A DNA stretch of 64,000 bases from Streptococcus suis S735 (GCF_000294495.1 NC_018526.1:496001-560000), one strand, 5' to 3'. Shown: positions 28,524 through 37,473, numbered from the stretch's first letter. Program-made: numbers and translations. Notes: generated by a model not told the origin, from the sequence alone.

Positions 28524-31500
28524 ATGAACATTCAAGAACGATTTTCTTTGAGAAAATCCGCGGTTGGCTTGGTCTCAGTCTCTTTGCTATGTGCTATTTA
28601 TACATCCACTGTTGCTGCCGATACAGTTGTTACAGGAGTGAATGAAATAATTGAAGAATCACAAGTCAAGGATGAGGTATCTATTGAATCAGAAAAAAAT
28701 GAATCCCTAGATGGTTCTAATATTGAAATTGTAGAGGAAATAGCAGACAACATCCCATCACCTGTTATCGCTGAAGGGGAAGTAGCGGTAGAGATGAAAG
28801 TTGACAGAGGGACCGAGAATGTAGTTTCTAGAAATGATACAGAAGTTACGACGAGCGAGCAAAATCAGATAGAGGTTACTGAGACAAAAGAAATTTTGAA
28901 TCAGACCAGTTATCAAACGGAGAGTGGCGAGCAACGACAAATTATATGGGCCCATGGAATTACTCCTCCTGCAATGGAACAAAGCGGTGGTTTTGTAAAG
29001 GAAAAGTATGGAGACTATTTAAACTATACAGCGCCATTTGAGGCTGGAAAAGGCTACTATGATACCAATAAGAGTCTGAATGCTTCATTTATTGACCTTA
29101 ATCTTTGTTTTGCAGCTGTGTCTTCAAACATGGTACATTGGTGGTTGGAACAGAATAGTTCCTATGTTGAGCGATATCTCAAAGAAAAAAAGGGTACAGT
29201 AAATGTTGAAGAAAACTACGCAATAACGGACTTACGGCGCTATATTAATTCATTCCAAAATCAACAAAATAGTCGAGTTTTTGATATGTTCAAAACTTAC
29301 TATGGTTATCGTACAAATGGTTTTGTATCAGATGCCTTGGTTGACTTGTTTATTAACGGATATAAACCTAAGGCACAGGGCGGTGTCAATCTGGAAGATA
29401 GCCAGTTAGTACCAGATAGTAGGGGTGGCTTTTTCTACGACGTTTTCAAAGAGAAAAAACTGACAAATCGAATTTTTAGTGGTAGTTATGAGCGGTTTGG
29501 TGAGGATGTTCGAACTGTTTTGGAAAGCAAAGGATTACTCGGCTTAACTTATAGAACATTAGGTTATGCAACGCATATTGTGACGGTATGGGGTGCTGAG
29601 TACGACAATCAAGGTAAGATTAAGGCTGTCTATATCACAGATTCTGATGATCAACAAGAACAAATTGGTTTGAAGCGTATGGGAATCACTCGTGATGCTT
29701 CCGGAAATCCACGTTTGAATAATCATATGAAAAATAATTCAGCTGGAGCGCTTTTGGATTATGTCCATACAATCCGTCTGGGTCAAGACTTATGGGAAGA
29801 ATATTTCAATCCGCTTGCAAAAGCCAAAGAAACAGCTAGTCAGACATTAGCCGATACAAAGAAGGCGTTGGATTTGTCTATTCAAGGACAATCTGAATTG
29901 CCAGAATCAATGCGACTGATTTATCTTGAAAAACTAAATAATCTCTATAATCAAGGAATTCTATCTATTCAAAAGGCAGAAAGTTCTGAGATGCTAAGTG
30001 GTGCATTGGAAAATGGTTTAAATAGTTTAAAGAGTTTAGATTTTCCTATTTCAGAAGTTGGAAATGCTTTGGCACCAGATTTACCAGTAGGTGATCGCTC
30101 AACGGTTTCAGATGTTGATTCTCTATCATCTCAAGAAACAAGTTCCACAAATTTGGAAGCAGACACAGAGAATGCAGGTATTATTGCAGATGGTACCAAT
30201 CAATTGCATTTTCCAGTGGAGGCCCAAACGACATCTTCAGTAGAGGCTGAGGGAGATAATGTTTTTGAACAAGAGGCAGATACATTACCAATAATTATTG
30301 AAAACAAGGATGAATTTGGTTCAGAACTATCAAGAAACATGCAAACGTCAGAAACGGATTCGCTAGTAGTAGCTGTTGAAGAAGATGTGAAAAATGATGA
30401 GGTAGCCCAAGTTGAAGAGCTTCTTGAATCAGAAAAAGTTGAAAATCAGAGTTCGGAACTTCTGTCAGACACCCTAATCGTAGAGAGTGCAAATGACAAA
30501 GAAGAAGATAGAGTGGAGGCGGTTGTTTCTGAACAACCAGACTCAATACCACATCAAAATGTAGAAATCTCTCTTGTAGAACCAACGAATGTCGAAACTG
30601 AAACTGTGGTCACTCCTATTAATGATGCAGCTACTCCTCATGGTTCCCCGACGTATATAGATAATTCCGTAACTGAATCTGTAGCTACTCCACTTGAAAA
30701 AGACTCCATTCAAGCCGGAGAGACAGAAATTGCAGAACCAACCTCGAGCGAATCAACGAATGTCGAAACTGAAACTGTGGTCACTCCTGTTAATGATGTA
30801 GCTACTCCTCATGGTTCCCCGACGTATATAGATAATTCCGTAACTGAATCTGTAGCTACTCCACTTGAAAAAGACTCCATTCAAGCCGGAGAGACAGAAA
30901 TTGCAGAACCAACCTCGAGCGAATCAACGAATGTCGAAACTGAAACTGTGGTCACTCCTGTTAATGATGTAGCTACTCCTCATGGTTCCCCGACGTATAT
31001 AGATAATTCCGTAACTGAATCTGTAGCTACTCCACTTGAAAAAGACTCCATTCAAGCCGGGGAGACAGAGATTGCAGAACCAACCTCGAGCGAATCAACT
31101 AGTGTTGAAGCTGAACTTGTCGACAATTCTGAAATTCATGCAGCTACCTCTTCAGTTACTCCCTGTGGCTCCTCGGCATATGCAGATGGTTCCACAACTG
31201 AATCTGTAGCCACTCCGCTTGAAAAAGACTCCATTCAGACTGGAAATACAGAAATTGCAGAACCAACCTCGAGCAAATCAACTAATGTAGAAGCTGCATC
31301 TGTCGACAATTCTGAAATTCATGCAGATGCCTCTCTAACTGCTGTTTCATCAGTTAATCTGGATAATCCAGTGATTGAACCAGTAGCTATCTCCCTTATC
31401 GGTTCTAAGAGGGACACGAATGCAGAAGTAGAAGTTTCTTCATTATCGAAAAGAGAGGTTAGAAAAACAAATACTGACGGGCTAATCTCTGTTCAATCAA

Positions 31501-31949
31501 AAGTTATTAAGAAAGAATTGCTAGAATCAAGCTTAGCAGAAGCAGGGTCTCCATTGCTAGAAGCCACCATTGCTCAGTCTTCAAACTCAAATAGTACTGA
31601 GATAGGTATGAGCTATCAGAATACTGTGTTATTAGAGTCTAATAATACAGAGCGTCAGGTGTCTAAAGCAGAAATTGTTATGGAACACAAGGAGACAGAG
31701 TTAGTTGAAACGGTTTCATCTGCTTCTGAGCCTGTAGTGCTCGTAGAAAATATCTCACAAACCTCAAATAATACTATTGAATCTGGTAAGAATATGGGAG
31801 TTCAATCTCAAGCAGGTGCAAAACAAATTTTAGGCGTAGAACAATCTTCGAAAGTAAGTACACCTACTTCAAGACAGATTATGGGAGTCGGTCTATTGAC
31901 TCTTGTTCTTGGTAGTGCTTTAGGTTTGTTAAAGAAAAGACGTAAGTAA
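28524..31949 (+). CDS. ideSsuis: Immunoglobulin M-degrading cysteine protease (Ide_Ssuis type)
   Basis: Surface or secreted Mac/IdeS-family (C66) protease. In S. suis this protein cleaves porcine IgM and helps evade complement. 1141 residues. It has a YSIRK-like signal (FSLRKSAVGLVSVS, cleavage near residue 32), then an acidic linker, then the protease core about 135-430. The triad fits the family: Cys195 in DLNLCFAAVS, His351 in GYATHIVTVWG, Asp373 in YITDSDD (22 residues after His, the spacing known from IdeS). The second half is acidic and repetitive, with 57-residue repeats from about residue 689 to 940. The C terminus has a hydrophobic helix and KKRRK, but no LPXTG motif is present. RBS GGAGGAAAG. 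Monocistronic. Confidence 0.93.
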   Translation: MNIQERFSLRKSAVGLVSVSLLCAIYTSTVAADTVVTGVNEIIEESQVKDEVSIESEKNESLDGSNIEIVEEIADNIPSPVIAEGEVAVEMKVDRGTENVVSRNDTEVTTSEQNQIEVTETKEILNQTSYQTESGEQRQIIWAHGITPPAMEQSGGFVKEKYGDYLNYTAPFEAGKGYYDTNKSLNASFIDLNLCFAAVSSNMVHWWLEQNSSYVERYLKEKKGTVNVEENYAITDLRRYINSFQNQQNSRVFDMFKTYYGYRTNGFVSDALVDLFINGYKPKAQGGVNLEDSQLVPDSRGGFFYDVFKEKKLTNRIFSGSYERFGEDVRTVLESKGLLGLTYRTLGYATHIVTVWGAEYDNQGKIKAVYITDSDDQQEQIGLKRMGITRDASGNPRLNNHMKNNSAGALLDYVHTIRLGQDLWEEYFNPLAKAKETASQTLADTKKALDLSIQGQSELPESMRLIYLEKLNNLYNQGILSIQKAESSEMLSGALENGLNSLKSLDFPISEVGNALAPDLPVGDRSTVSDVDSLSSQETSSTNLEADTENAGIIADGTNQLHFPVEAQTTSSVEAEGDNVFEQEADTLPIIIENKDEFGSELSRNMQTSETDSLVVAVEEDVKNDEVAQVEELLESEKVENQSSELLSDTLIVESANDKEEDRVEAVVSEQPDSIPHQNVEISLVEPTNVETETVVTPINDAATPHGSPTYIDNSVTESVATPLEKDSIQAGETEIAEPTSSESTNVETETVVTPVNDVATPHGSPTYIDNSVTESVATPLEKDSIQAGETEIAEPTSSESTNVETETVVTPVNDVATPHGSPTYIDNSVTESVATPLEKDSIQAGETEIAEPTSSESTSVEAELVDNSEIHAATSSVTPCGSSAYADGSTTESVATPLEKDSIQTGNTEIAEPTSSKSTNVEAASVDNSEIHADASLTAVSSVNLDNPVIEPVAISLIGSKRDTNAEVEVSSLSKREVRKTNTDGLISVQSKVIKKELLESSLAEAGSPLLEATIAQSSNSNSTEIGMSYQNTVLLESNNTERQVSKAEIVMEHKETELVETVSSASEPVVLVENISQTSNNTIESGKNMGVQSQAGAKQILGVEQSSKVSTPTSRQIMGVGLLTLVLGSALGLLKKRRK
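30588..31340 (+). repeat. 171-bp tandem repeat inside the Ide gene
   Basis: Units begin at about 30588, 30759 and 30930 (171 bases, 57 codons each). These three copies are nearly identical even at third codon positions, with motifs such as NVETETVVTP, ATPHGSPTYIDNS and ATPLEKDSIQAGETEIAEP. A diverged fourth unit starts near 31101 and a partial fifth near 31284, after a 12-base expansion. The near-identity of the first three points to recent duplication. Confidence 0.92.
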
Positions 31950-31963
31950 AAGAAGTATCGTCA

Positions 31964-32053
31964 TTTAGTTTTTCTTTTATTACTTCGTTAACTCGCCTTA
32001 CCTAACTCCAGTTATGCCTGCGGCTCGTTGCCTAGTACTAAAAGTAAACTAAA
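31964..32053. repeat. Extragenic element with imperfect terminal inverted repeats
   Basis: TTTAGTTTTTCTTTTA at 31964-31979 is matched by TAAAAGTAAACTAAA at 32039-32053, enclosing about 60 bases that include CTCGCC, CCTGCGGCTCGTTGCC. It follows the Ide stop codon by 15 bases. It looks like a small non-coding dispersed element or a stable 3' structure. The rest of the gap 31950-32273 contains only the terminator at 32169. Confidence 0.5.
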
Positions 32054-32168
32054 AGACTATATTTTCAACGAATTAGGTTTTTAAGTGAATCAGTTTCTAT
32101 GGTTGCGATAACATGCTATAGATAATCCTTTAATAGCTTGAGACTAGAATGGTAGTATTCTAGATAGA

Positions 32169-32198
32169 AATAAGCAACGAGGTTCCCCGTTGCTTATT
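32169..32198. terminator. Hairpin between the Ide gene and the oxidase gene, probably bidirectional
   Basis: AATAAGCAACG / CGTTGCTTATT arms (11 bases) around a short GG-TT-CC top; both flanks are AT-rich and the two genes converge here. Confidence 0.6.
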
Positions 32199-32273
32199 GT
32201 ATTTATTGGTTAGATAACAACTAGTCTTAGTATCTACATTTAAAGGGTTAGTAGAATCTAAACGTATCGTATC

Positions 32274-33383
32274 TTATTTTTTGAGAATATATCTATTTGG
32301 AGAATATGGTGTACGGTCAAAGTTTGTTTCTTGATTGAGAATTTCTTTAGCAATTTGCCAACCGATAATTGGACCGTTTGTCAGACCGGTGGAGCCTAGA
32401 CCACTAGCTACCCAGACATTAGGCATATCCTCAATATTTCCGTAGAATGGTGAATAAGTTGAAGTATAGGCGCGCGTTCCAATGCGAGTTCTGGTTACAG
32501 GATAGTTTGCCAAATCAGGCATGAATTCAGCTATTTTATCATGCATGGCTTGGATTTTTTCAGGGTCTAGTTCTAAATCGTAGCCCATGTCATCTTCATG
32601 AGTTGCACCAATAATGATTTTCCCATTTTCAAATGGTAGGATATCAATCTCTCCGTAAGGCATACAAACTGGCCAATTGTCGGTATCGAATTCTGTATCT
32701 AATTCGAACAATTGTCCTTTTTGTGGTCGAACATCCACTTGATAGCCAAGAGGTTCAAGAATATGTGGTAACCAGGCCCCTGTGGCTAAGATAATATGGT
32801 CAGCAGTAAGCACTTGATTATCTACTTCGACAGTATGGTTGTCGAGCAGTTTTGCCTGTCCGTAGATACGTGTACCACCATTTTTCAAAAATTGTTCCTG
32901 AAGAATATCAATCAAACGCCCACCATCAATACGACCGCCACCTTCTAAATGGATACCAAAATAGTCTGGCTTAAGTAGTGGCAGGTACTGGTTAATTTCC
33001 GAGCCTATAAGCGGAGTAATTTCGCCAATAGTCGGAGTATCTACGCGACGTTCCTCGGCAATTTTTTGGATTTTATCAAGTAGTTCAGGCTTACTTTTTA
33101 GGCCGATGGTTCCAGTCTGTTTGAATGGAATTTCAGTAGCACCCGATTTTTCCAAATCGGCTACCAATTGACGGTAGAAAACAGCACCATCGGAAGTCAG
33201 CTTATACCAGTCTTTATTTTTTTTCTGAGCCATCCATGGGCAGATGATACCTGCGGCAGCTCGTGTGGCTGTTCCGACCCCTGAATCAATGAGAGTAAGA
33301 TTGACTTGTTCTTCTTGGGAGAGATAAAAGGCTGCAGTAGAGCCAACAATTCCTCCGCCTATAATAATAACTTGTTTTTTCAT
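32274..33383 (-). CDS. FAD-dependent glycine/D-amino-acid oxidase family protein
   Basis: Flavoprotein of the DAO family (ThiO/DadA/SoxB-like) expected to oxidise a small amine or amino acid. 369 residues. The N-terminal FAD Rossmann motif is QVIIIGGGIVGSTAAFYLS (about 4-22), and a second FAD contact is HIILATGAWLP (about 196). The C-terminal GLGSTGLTNGPIIGWQIAKE is the family's closing flavin-binding motif. No thiamine-synthesis neighbours are present, so a role in thiazole synthesis is not supported. The -10 TATAAT lies 6 bases before the ATG and there is no SD, so the mRNA is predicted to be leaderless. Confidence 0.88.
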   Translation of the reverse strand: MKKQVIIIGGGIVGSTAAFYLSQEEQVNLTLIDSGVGTATRAAAGIICPWMAQKKNKDWYKLTSDGAVFYRQLVADLEKSGATEIPFKQTGTIGLKSKPELLDKIQKIAEERRVDTPTIGEITPLIGSEINQYLPLLKPDYFGIHLEGGGRIDGGRLIDILQEQFLKNGGTRIYGQAKLLDNHTVEVDNQVLTADHIILATGAWLPHILEPLGYQVDVRPQKGQLFELDTEFDTDNWPVCMPYGEIDILPFENGKIIIGATHEDDMGYDLELDPEKIQAMHDKIAEFMPDLANYPVTRTRIGTRAYTSTYSPFYGNIEDMPNVWVASGLGSTGLTNGPIIGWQIAKEILNQETNFDRTPYSPNRYILKK

Positions 33384-33389
33384 AAGTTA

Positions 33390-33398
33390 ATTATATCA
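33390..33398 (-). promoter_or_regulatory. Extended -10 promoter of the oxidase gene
   Basis: Minus strand TGATATAAT, six bases (TAACTT) before the ATG at 33383. Confidence 0.65.
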
Positions 33399-33430
33399 CA
33401 AATTCAGAAGTTTATTTATTTTTTTCAACA

Positions 33431-33439
33431 TGATACAAT
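33431..33439 (+). promoter_or_regulatory. Extended -10 promoter of the SGNH hydrolase gene
   Basis: TGATACAAT, 28 bases before the GTG start; divergent from the oxidase promoter. Confidence 0.5.
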
Positions 33440-33467
33440 AGAAAATAAGAAAAATTGAGGAGTTCGT

Positions 33468-34085
33468 GTGTCAGATATAATGTATCCTGAGGTCCTAACT
33501 GTTGGAAGTGGGGCCGTAAAAGTTGCAACAGTCGGAGATAGTTTGACTTATGGATATGGCTTGGAGAATCGGGAAAAAGATGCCTATCCTTGTATTCTAG
33601 CTGAGAAACTTGGGCATCACTATCAAGTTTCAAATTATGGATTGAGTGGGCGTTCACTTCAGTCAACTGCAGATTTTCCTTACTTTAAAGAGAAGAATGC
33701 CCAACTTTCACTTGAGAGTGAAGCAGATATTGTCATCATCATGATTGGTAGTAACGATAGCCGAGGACCATATTGGAATAGGGAGAGGTTTATTCAAGAG
33801 TATAGGGAAATGGCAGAGCAGTATATGGATTTACCAAGCCAGCCGGATGTTTATTTAGTCATCCCGCCTTACGTACCAACCAGTCGTTTTGGATTGAATA
33901 ATCAAATTATTGAAGATGAATTACAAAAAATTATCCCAGCTATCGGAAACGAACTTGGTTTACCAGTTATTAACCTTTACACTGTGACGGAGGGACATCT
34001 TGAATACTATAGCGATGGTCTTCATTTGACACCGTTAGGAAATCAAGTTATTGCTGAAGAGATTTACCAGCATCTCAGACACTAA
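33468..34085 (+). CDS. SGNH/GDSL-family hydrolase
   Basis: Predicted esterase or lipase-like hydrolase. 205 residues with no signal peptide. SGNH blocks: block I VGDSLTYGYG (nucleophile Ser about 23), Gly in block II NYGLSGRS, block III IGSNDSRG (Asn about 95), and block V DGLHLT (Asp/His, about 184-187). The start is GTG at 33468, 5 bases after GAGGAG; an ATG at 33480 lacks correct spacing. The substrate is unknown; relatives act on acyl or acetyl groups, including those on sugars. Confidence 0.87.
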   Translation: MSDIMYPEVLTVGSGAVKVATVGDSLTYGYGLENREKDAYPCILAEKLGHHYQVSNYGLSGRSLQSTADFPYFKEKNAQLSLESEADIVIIMIGSNDSRGPYWNRERFIQEYREMAEQYMDLPSQPDVYLVIPPYVPTSRFGLNNQIIEDELQKIIPAIGNELGLPVINLYTVTEGHLEYYSDGLHLTPLGNQVIAEEIYQHLRH

Positions 34086-34098
34086 TGGCTCTAAATTG

Positions 34099-34107
34099 TG
34101 GTATAAT
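34099..34107 (+). promoter_or_regulatory. Extended -10 promoter of the signal-peptidase-like gene
   Basis: TGGTATAAT, 20 bases before the ATG at 34128. Confidence 0.55.
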
Positions 34108-34127
34108 ACTAGTGAAATGGAGAGATT

Positions 34128-34670
34128 ATGGTAAAAAGAGATTTAATAAAACAAATCAGTTTATTGGTCTTATTGATTTTTGGAATCATTGGCCTACGAT
34201 TTTGGTTACTTGAGCCAGTCACGATTACCCCTGAGATGGCAAATAGTTATTTGAAGGAAAATGACTTTATCATGACAGTGCGAAATGTCCGCCCGATTCA
34301 TGGAGATTTTATTTTGTATAACCATGAGGGAAAAGAGTATGTGAGTCGTGTGATTGCATTGGAAAACGAGACGGTTACCTATATGGACGATGTTCTCTAT
34401 CGTAATGATATTATTGTTACAGAGAACTATTTAAAAACGCCTCATTCACAAGAAAGTTATACAGATGACTTTACATTGGAAACCTTGACAAATGGAAAGT
34501 ACAACATCATTCCAGAGGGACACTATTTGGTGTTGAATGATGTACGAACGAATCAACAGGATAGTCGTAGTTTTGGTTTGATTTCTAGTGAGGCTATTGT
34601 TGGTAGACTGACTTTTCGGATTAGTCCACTTTCAGAATTTGGTTTTATTAAGACAGGGCTGGTTCAGTAG
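34128..34670 (+). CDS. Signal peptidase I-like protein, catalytic dyad apparently missing
   Basis: 180 residues: a short cytoplasmic N terminus, one membrane helix (about 8-28), and an external S26 fold. Family boxes are recognisable: GDFILYN (about 59), YVSRVIALENETV (about 71-83) and LNDVRTNQQDSRSFG (about 137-151), the last matching the GDNRxxSxDSRxFG box. However, the SMxPT nucleophile box is replaced (TITPEMANSYL, Glu36 where Ser is expected), and the general-base Lys of the (K)RV box is Ser73. It is therefore probably not an active leader peptidase. Inactive SPase homologues are known as pilus-assembly helpers (SipA type), but no pilus or sortase gene is nearby. RBS TGGAGAG. Confidence 0.8.
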   Translation: MVKRDLIKQISLLVLLIFGIIGLRFWLLEPVTITPEMANSYLKENDFIMTVRNVRPIHGDFILYNHEGKEYVSRVIALENETVTYMDDVLYRNDIIVTENYLKTPHSQESYTDDFTLETLTNGKYNIIPEGHYLVLNDVRTNQQDSRSFGLISSEAIVGRLTFRISPLSEFGFIKTGLVQ

Positions 34671-34684
34671 AATCAGCTTTTTTT
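34658..34684 (+). terminator. Terminator of the signal-peptidase-like gene
   Basis: GCTGGTTC-AGTA-GAATCAGC stem (one G-U pair) overlapping the stop codon, followed by TTTTTTT. Confidence 0.75.
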
Positions 34685-34715
34685 ATTGTATTGAGATGGC
34701 TGGAACTGTATTTTG

Positions 34716-34734
34716 AAATTAGACTAGACCAATT
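34716..34734 (+). promoter_or_regulatory. NagR-type (dre) operator 1 upstream of glmS
   Basis: AAATTAGACTAGACCAATT, a near-palindrome matching the GntR-family NagR/DasR site (ATTGGTCTAGACCAAT). It lies 6 bases upstream of the glmS -35 box. Confidence 0.7.
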
Positions 34735-34740
34735 AAAATG

Positions 34741-34769
34741 TTGACAAGGATGAAATCTTGTTATATACT
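34741..34769 (+). promoter_or_regulatory. glmS promoter
   Basis: Consensus -35 TTGACA (34741-34746), 17-base spacer, TATACT (34764-34769). Confidence 0.8.
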
Positions 34770-34793
34770 GATTTCACTGGTCTTTTTAGATAT

Positions 34794-34812
34794 AAATTAG
34801 ACTAGACCAATT
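34794..34812 (+). promoter_or_regulatory. NagR-type (dre) operator 2 in the glmS leader
   Basis: An identical 19-base copy of the upstream site, placed about 18 bases downstream of the expected transcript start. The two sites are 78 bases apart centre to centre and bracket the promoter, allowing repression by roadblock or looping. Confidence 0.7.
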
Positions 34813-34859
34813 TTTAAAGAAATGAAAGCCGATGTTAACAAACATCGTAGGTGATATGT

Positions 34860-36671
34860 ATGTGTGGAATCGTTGGTGTTGTAGGAAATACAAACGCAAC
34901 TGATATTTTGATTCAAGGACTTGAAAAATTAGAATACCGTGGTTATGATTCAGCAGGTATTTTTGTGACGGGTGGTGAGCAAGCTCATCTTGTGAAAGCT
35001 GTTGGTCGCATTGCAGAATTGTCTGCAAAAGTTGGCGATAAGACTGAAGGGACAACAGGGATCGGTCATACTCGTTGGGCGACTCATGGTAAGCCAACTG
35101 AGAACAATGCTCACCCTCACACTTCTCAAACTGCTGGACATATCCTAGTTCACAACGGTGTGATTGAAAACTACGCAGAAATCAAGGAAGAGTATCTTGC
35201 AGGTCATGACTTGAAAGGGCAGACAGATACAGAAATTGCTGTACACTTGATTGGTCAATTTGCAGAAGAAGGTTTGTCAACTCTAGAAGCCTTTAAAAAA
35301 GCATTGAAGATTATTCAAGGTTCATATGCCTTTGCTTTGATTGATGCTGCGGATGCAGATACAATCTATGTTGCCAAAAATAAATCTCCACTTTTGATTG
35401 GTCTTGGTGATGGCTATAACATGGTCTGCTCAGATGCCATGGCTATGATTCGTGAGACAAGTGAATACATGGAAATTCACGATAAGGAATTGGTTATCGT
35501 GAAAAAAGATAGTGTTGAAGTCATGGACTATGATGGCAATGCGATTGAACGTGGTAGTTATACAGCTGAGCTTGATTTGTCAGATATTGGTAAGGGAACT
35601 TATCCATACTACATGCTCAAGGAAATTGATGAGCAGCCAACTGTTATGCGTAAATTGATTAGTGCCTATACAAATGAAGCTGGTCAGGTAACAGTTGACG
35701 CGGATATTATTAAGGCAGTACAAGAAGCTGACCGTATCTATATCTTGGCTGCTGGAACTTCCTATCACGCAGGATTTGCCGCAAAAGACTTCTTGGAAAA
35801 ATTGACAGATACACCAGTAGAGTTGGGAATTTCATCTGAGTGGGGCTACAGTATGCCACTTTTGAGCAAAAAGCCACTCTTTGTCATGATTAGCCAGTCA
35901 GGTGAAACTGCTGATAGCCGTCAGGTATTGGTTAAAGCTAATGAAATGGGCATTCCAAGTTTGACTGTAACCAACGTTCCTGGTTCGACCCTATCACGTG
36001 AGGCAACTTACACCATGTTGCTCCATGCAGGACCAGAAATTGCGGTAGCTTCTACAAAAGCCTACACTGCACAGATTGCGACTTTGGCAATCTTGGCGAA
36101 GGCTGTCGGTGATGCAAATGGCAATGCCTACGCGAAAGAATTTGACTTGGTGCATGAATTGTCCATCGTAGCTCAATCTATTGAGGCCAGCTTGTCAGAA
36201 AAAGATGTGATTGCTGAAAAAGTTGAAAAACTCTTATCAACCACTCGCAACGCATTCTATATCGGTCGTGGTAGTGACTACTACGTTTCTATGGAAGCCA
36301 GCTTGAAATTGAAAGAAATTTCATACATCCAATGTGAAGGCTTTGCGGCAGGTGAATTGAAACACGGTACCATTTCATTGATTGAAGACGGTGTTCCTGT
36401 CTTGGCCTTGATTTCAAATCATCCACATCTTGCAAGCCATACTCGAGGCAATATTCAGGAAGTGGTGGCGCGTGGTGCCAATGTCTTGACAATTGTAGAT
36501 GAAGCAGTAGCTAAGGAAGAGGATGACATCACTGTTACAACGGTTCATCCATTCTTATCAGCGATTGCTATGGTTGTTCCGACACAGTTGATCGCTTACT
36601 ATGCGACATTGCAACGCGGTTTGGATGTTGATAAACCACGTAACTTGGCTAAGTCTGTTACTGTTGAATAA
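34860..36671 (+). CDS. glmS: Glutamine-fructose-6-phosphate aminotransferase (isomerising)
   Basis: Makes glucosamine 6-phosphate from fructose 6-phosphate and glutamine, the entry to UDP-GlcNAc for peptidoglycan and capsule. 603 residues from the ATG at 34860; the next codon is the nucleophile Cys ([10 protein letters not shown]), so this start is required for function. The N-terminal amidotransferase domain has GHTRWATHG and HNGVIENY; two SIS domains follow ([30 protein letters not shown]), and the C terminus is [13 protein letters not shown]. No glmS ribozyme is present. Control is instead by two NagR-type operators, as known for streptococcal glmS. A GTG three codons upstream is discounted. 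Confidence 0.98.
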   Translation: MCGIVGVVGNTNATDILIQGLEKLEYRGYDSAGIFVTGGEQAHLVKAVGRIAELSAKVGDKTEGTTGIGHTRWATHGKPTENNAHPHTSQTAGHILVHNGVIENYAEIKEEYLAGHDLKGQTDTEIAVHLIGQFAEEGLSTLEAFKKALKIIQGSYAFALIDAADADTIYVAKNKSPLLIGLGDGYNMVCSDAMAMIRETSEYMEIHDKELVIVKKDSVEVMDYDGNAIERGSYTAELDLSDIGKGTYPYYMLKEIDEQPTVMRKLISAYTNEAGQVTVDADIIKAVQEADRIYILAAGTSYHAGFAAKDFLEKLTDTPVELGISSEWGYSMPLLSKKPLFVMISQSGETADSRQVLVKANEMGIPSLTVTNVPGSTLSREATYTMLLHAGPEIAVASTKAYTAQIATLAILAKAVGDANGNAYAKEFDLVHELSIVAQSIEASLSEKDVIAEKVEKLLSTTRNAFYIGRGSDYYVSMEASLKLKEISYIQCEGFAAGELKHGTISLIEDGVPVLALISNHPHLASHTRGNIQEVVARGANVLTIVDEAVAKEEDDITVTTVHPFLSAIAMVVPTQLIAYYATLQRGLDVDKPRNLAKSVTVE

Positions 36672-36677
36672 GAAGAT

Positions 36678-36703
36678 AAGGTTCGGATTTCGGACCTTTT
36701 TTT
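36678..36703 (+). terminator. glmS terminator
   Basis: AAGGTTCG / CGGACCTT stem (one G-U pair) followed by TTTTTTT. Confidence 0.8.
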
Positions 36704-36783
36704 CAAATCAATGAAAAAACATACAAAATTTTGTTAAATTTATTAAAAATTCTGAAAAATTCTTTGAAATTAAGGATATTTTT

Positions 36784-36792
36784 TGATATACT
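36784..36792 (+). promoter_or_regulatory. Extended -10 promoter of the amino-acid ABC operon
   Basis: TGATATACT, 30 bases before the permease ATG. Confidence 0.5.
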
Positions 36793-36822
36793 AGAACCTA
36801 ATAATTCTTTTAGGAGAGCTCT

Positions 36823-37464
36823 ATGGATTATGTTTTGGAAGTTCTGCCCAGTCTACTAAATGGTGCTGCAGTCTCCTTGCAAGTATTTTTTCTAGTATTG
36901 ATATTATCCTTGCCATTAGGAGCTGTTTTCGCTTTTTTAATGCAGATTAAATTTAAACCCTTACAATGGTTATTGCATTTCTATGTATTAATTATGCGAG
37001 GAACCCCCTTACTTTTACAATTAATTTTTGTTTATTACGTCTTACCAAGTGTGGGTATTACATTTGACCGAATGCCTGCTGTGATTCTGGCCTTTACGCT
37101 CAACTATGCGGCCTATTTCTCTGAAATTTTCCGTGGTGGTATTGAAGCTATTCCAAAAGGTCAGTATGAAGCTGCTAAGGTATTGAAATTTACCCCTGTT
37201 CAGACCATTCGCTACATTGTCTTACCACAGGTTGTGAAAATTGTTCTGCCAAGTGTTTTCAATGAAGTCATGACTTTGGTAAAGGATACTTCTTTGGTCT
37301 ATGCACTTGGGGTTAGCGATTTGTTGTTGGCTAGTCGTACTGCGGCCAATCGTGATGCCAGCTTGGCACCTATGTTTATCGCAGGTGCAATCTACCTATT
37401 GATGATCGGTGCGGTAACACTGATTTCTAAACAAGTAGAAAAGAAATTTGATTATTATAGATAG
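36823..37464 (+). CDS. Polar amino acid ABC transporter permease
   Basis: Membrane subunit of a His/Glu/Gln/Arg-type (HAAT) importer. 213 residues with about five helices. The opening (ALxxGxxVSLQVFFLVL) and the cytoplasmic EAA loop EAAKVLKFTPVQTIRYIVLPQ (about 118-138), which contacts the ATPase, are typical; LIMRGTPLLLQLIF is the conserved RGTP motif. It is the first gene of a three-gene operon (permease, ATPase, binding lipoprotein). Only one permease gene is present, so a homodimer is likely. RBS TAGGAGAG. Confidence 0.92.
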   Translation: MDYVLEVLPSLLNGAAVSLQVFFLVLILSLPLGAVFAFLMQIKFKPLQWLLHFYVLIMRGTPLLLQLIFVYYVLPSVGITFDRMPAVILAFTLNYAAYFSEIFRGGIEAIPKGQYEAAKVLKFTPVQTIRYIVLPQVVKIVLPSVFNEVMTLVKDTSLVYALGVSDLLLASRTAANRDASLAPMFIAGAIYLLMIGAVTLISKQVEKKFDYYR

Positions 37465-37473
37465 GAGGAAGTC

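Noticed and set aside
30588..31340. Regular repeats considered as a CRISPR array
   Set aside because: The units are 171 bp, contiguous, in frame and code for protein repeats; there are no spacers.
31800..31949. LPXTG sortase signal at the C terminus of the Ide protein
   Set aside because: The residues before the hydrophobic helix read VSTPTSRQIMG; no LPXTG or close variant is present.
34671..34859. glmS ribozyme in the glmS leader
   Set aside because: The leader is short and contains none of the conserved ribozyme core; two operators explain regulation instead.
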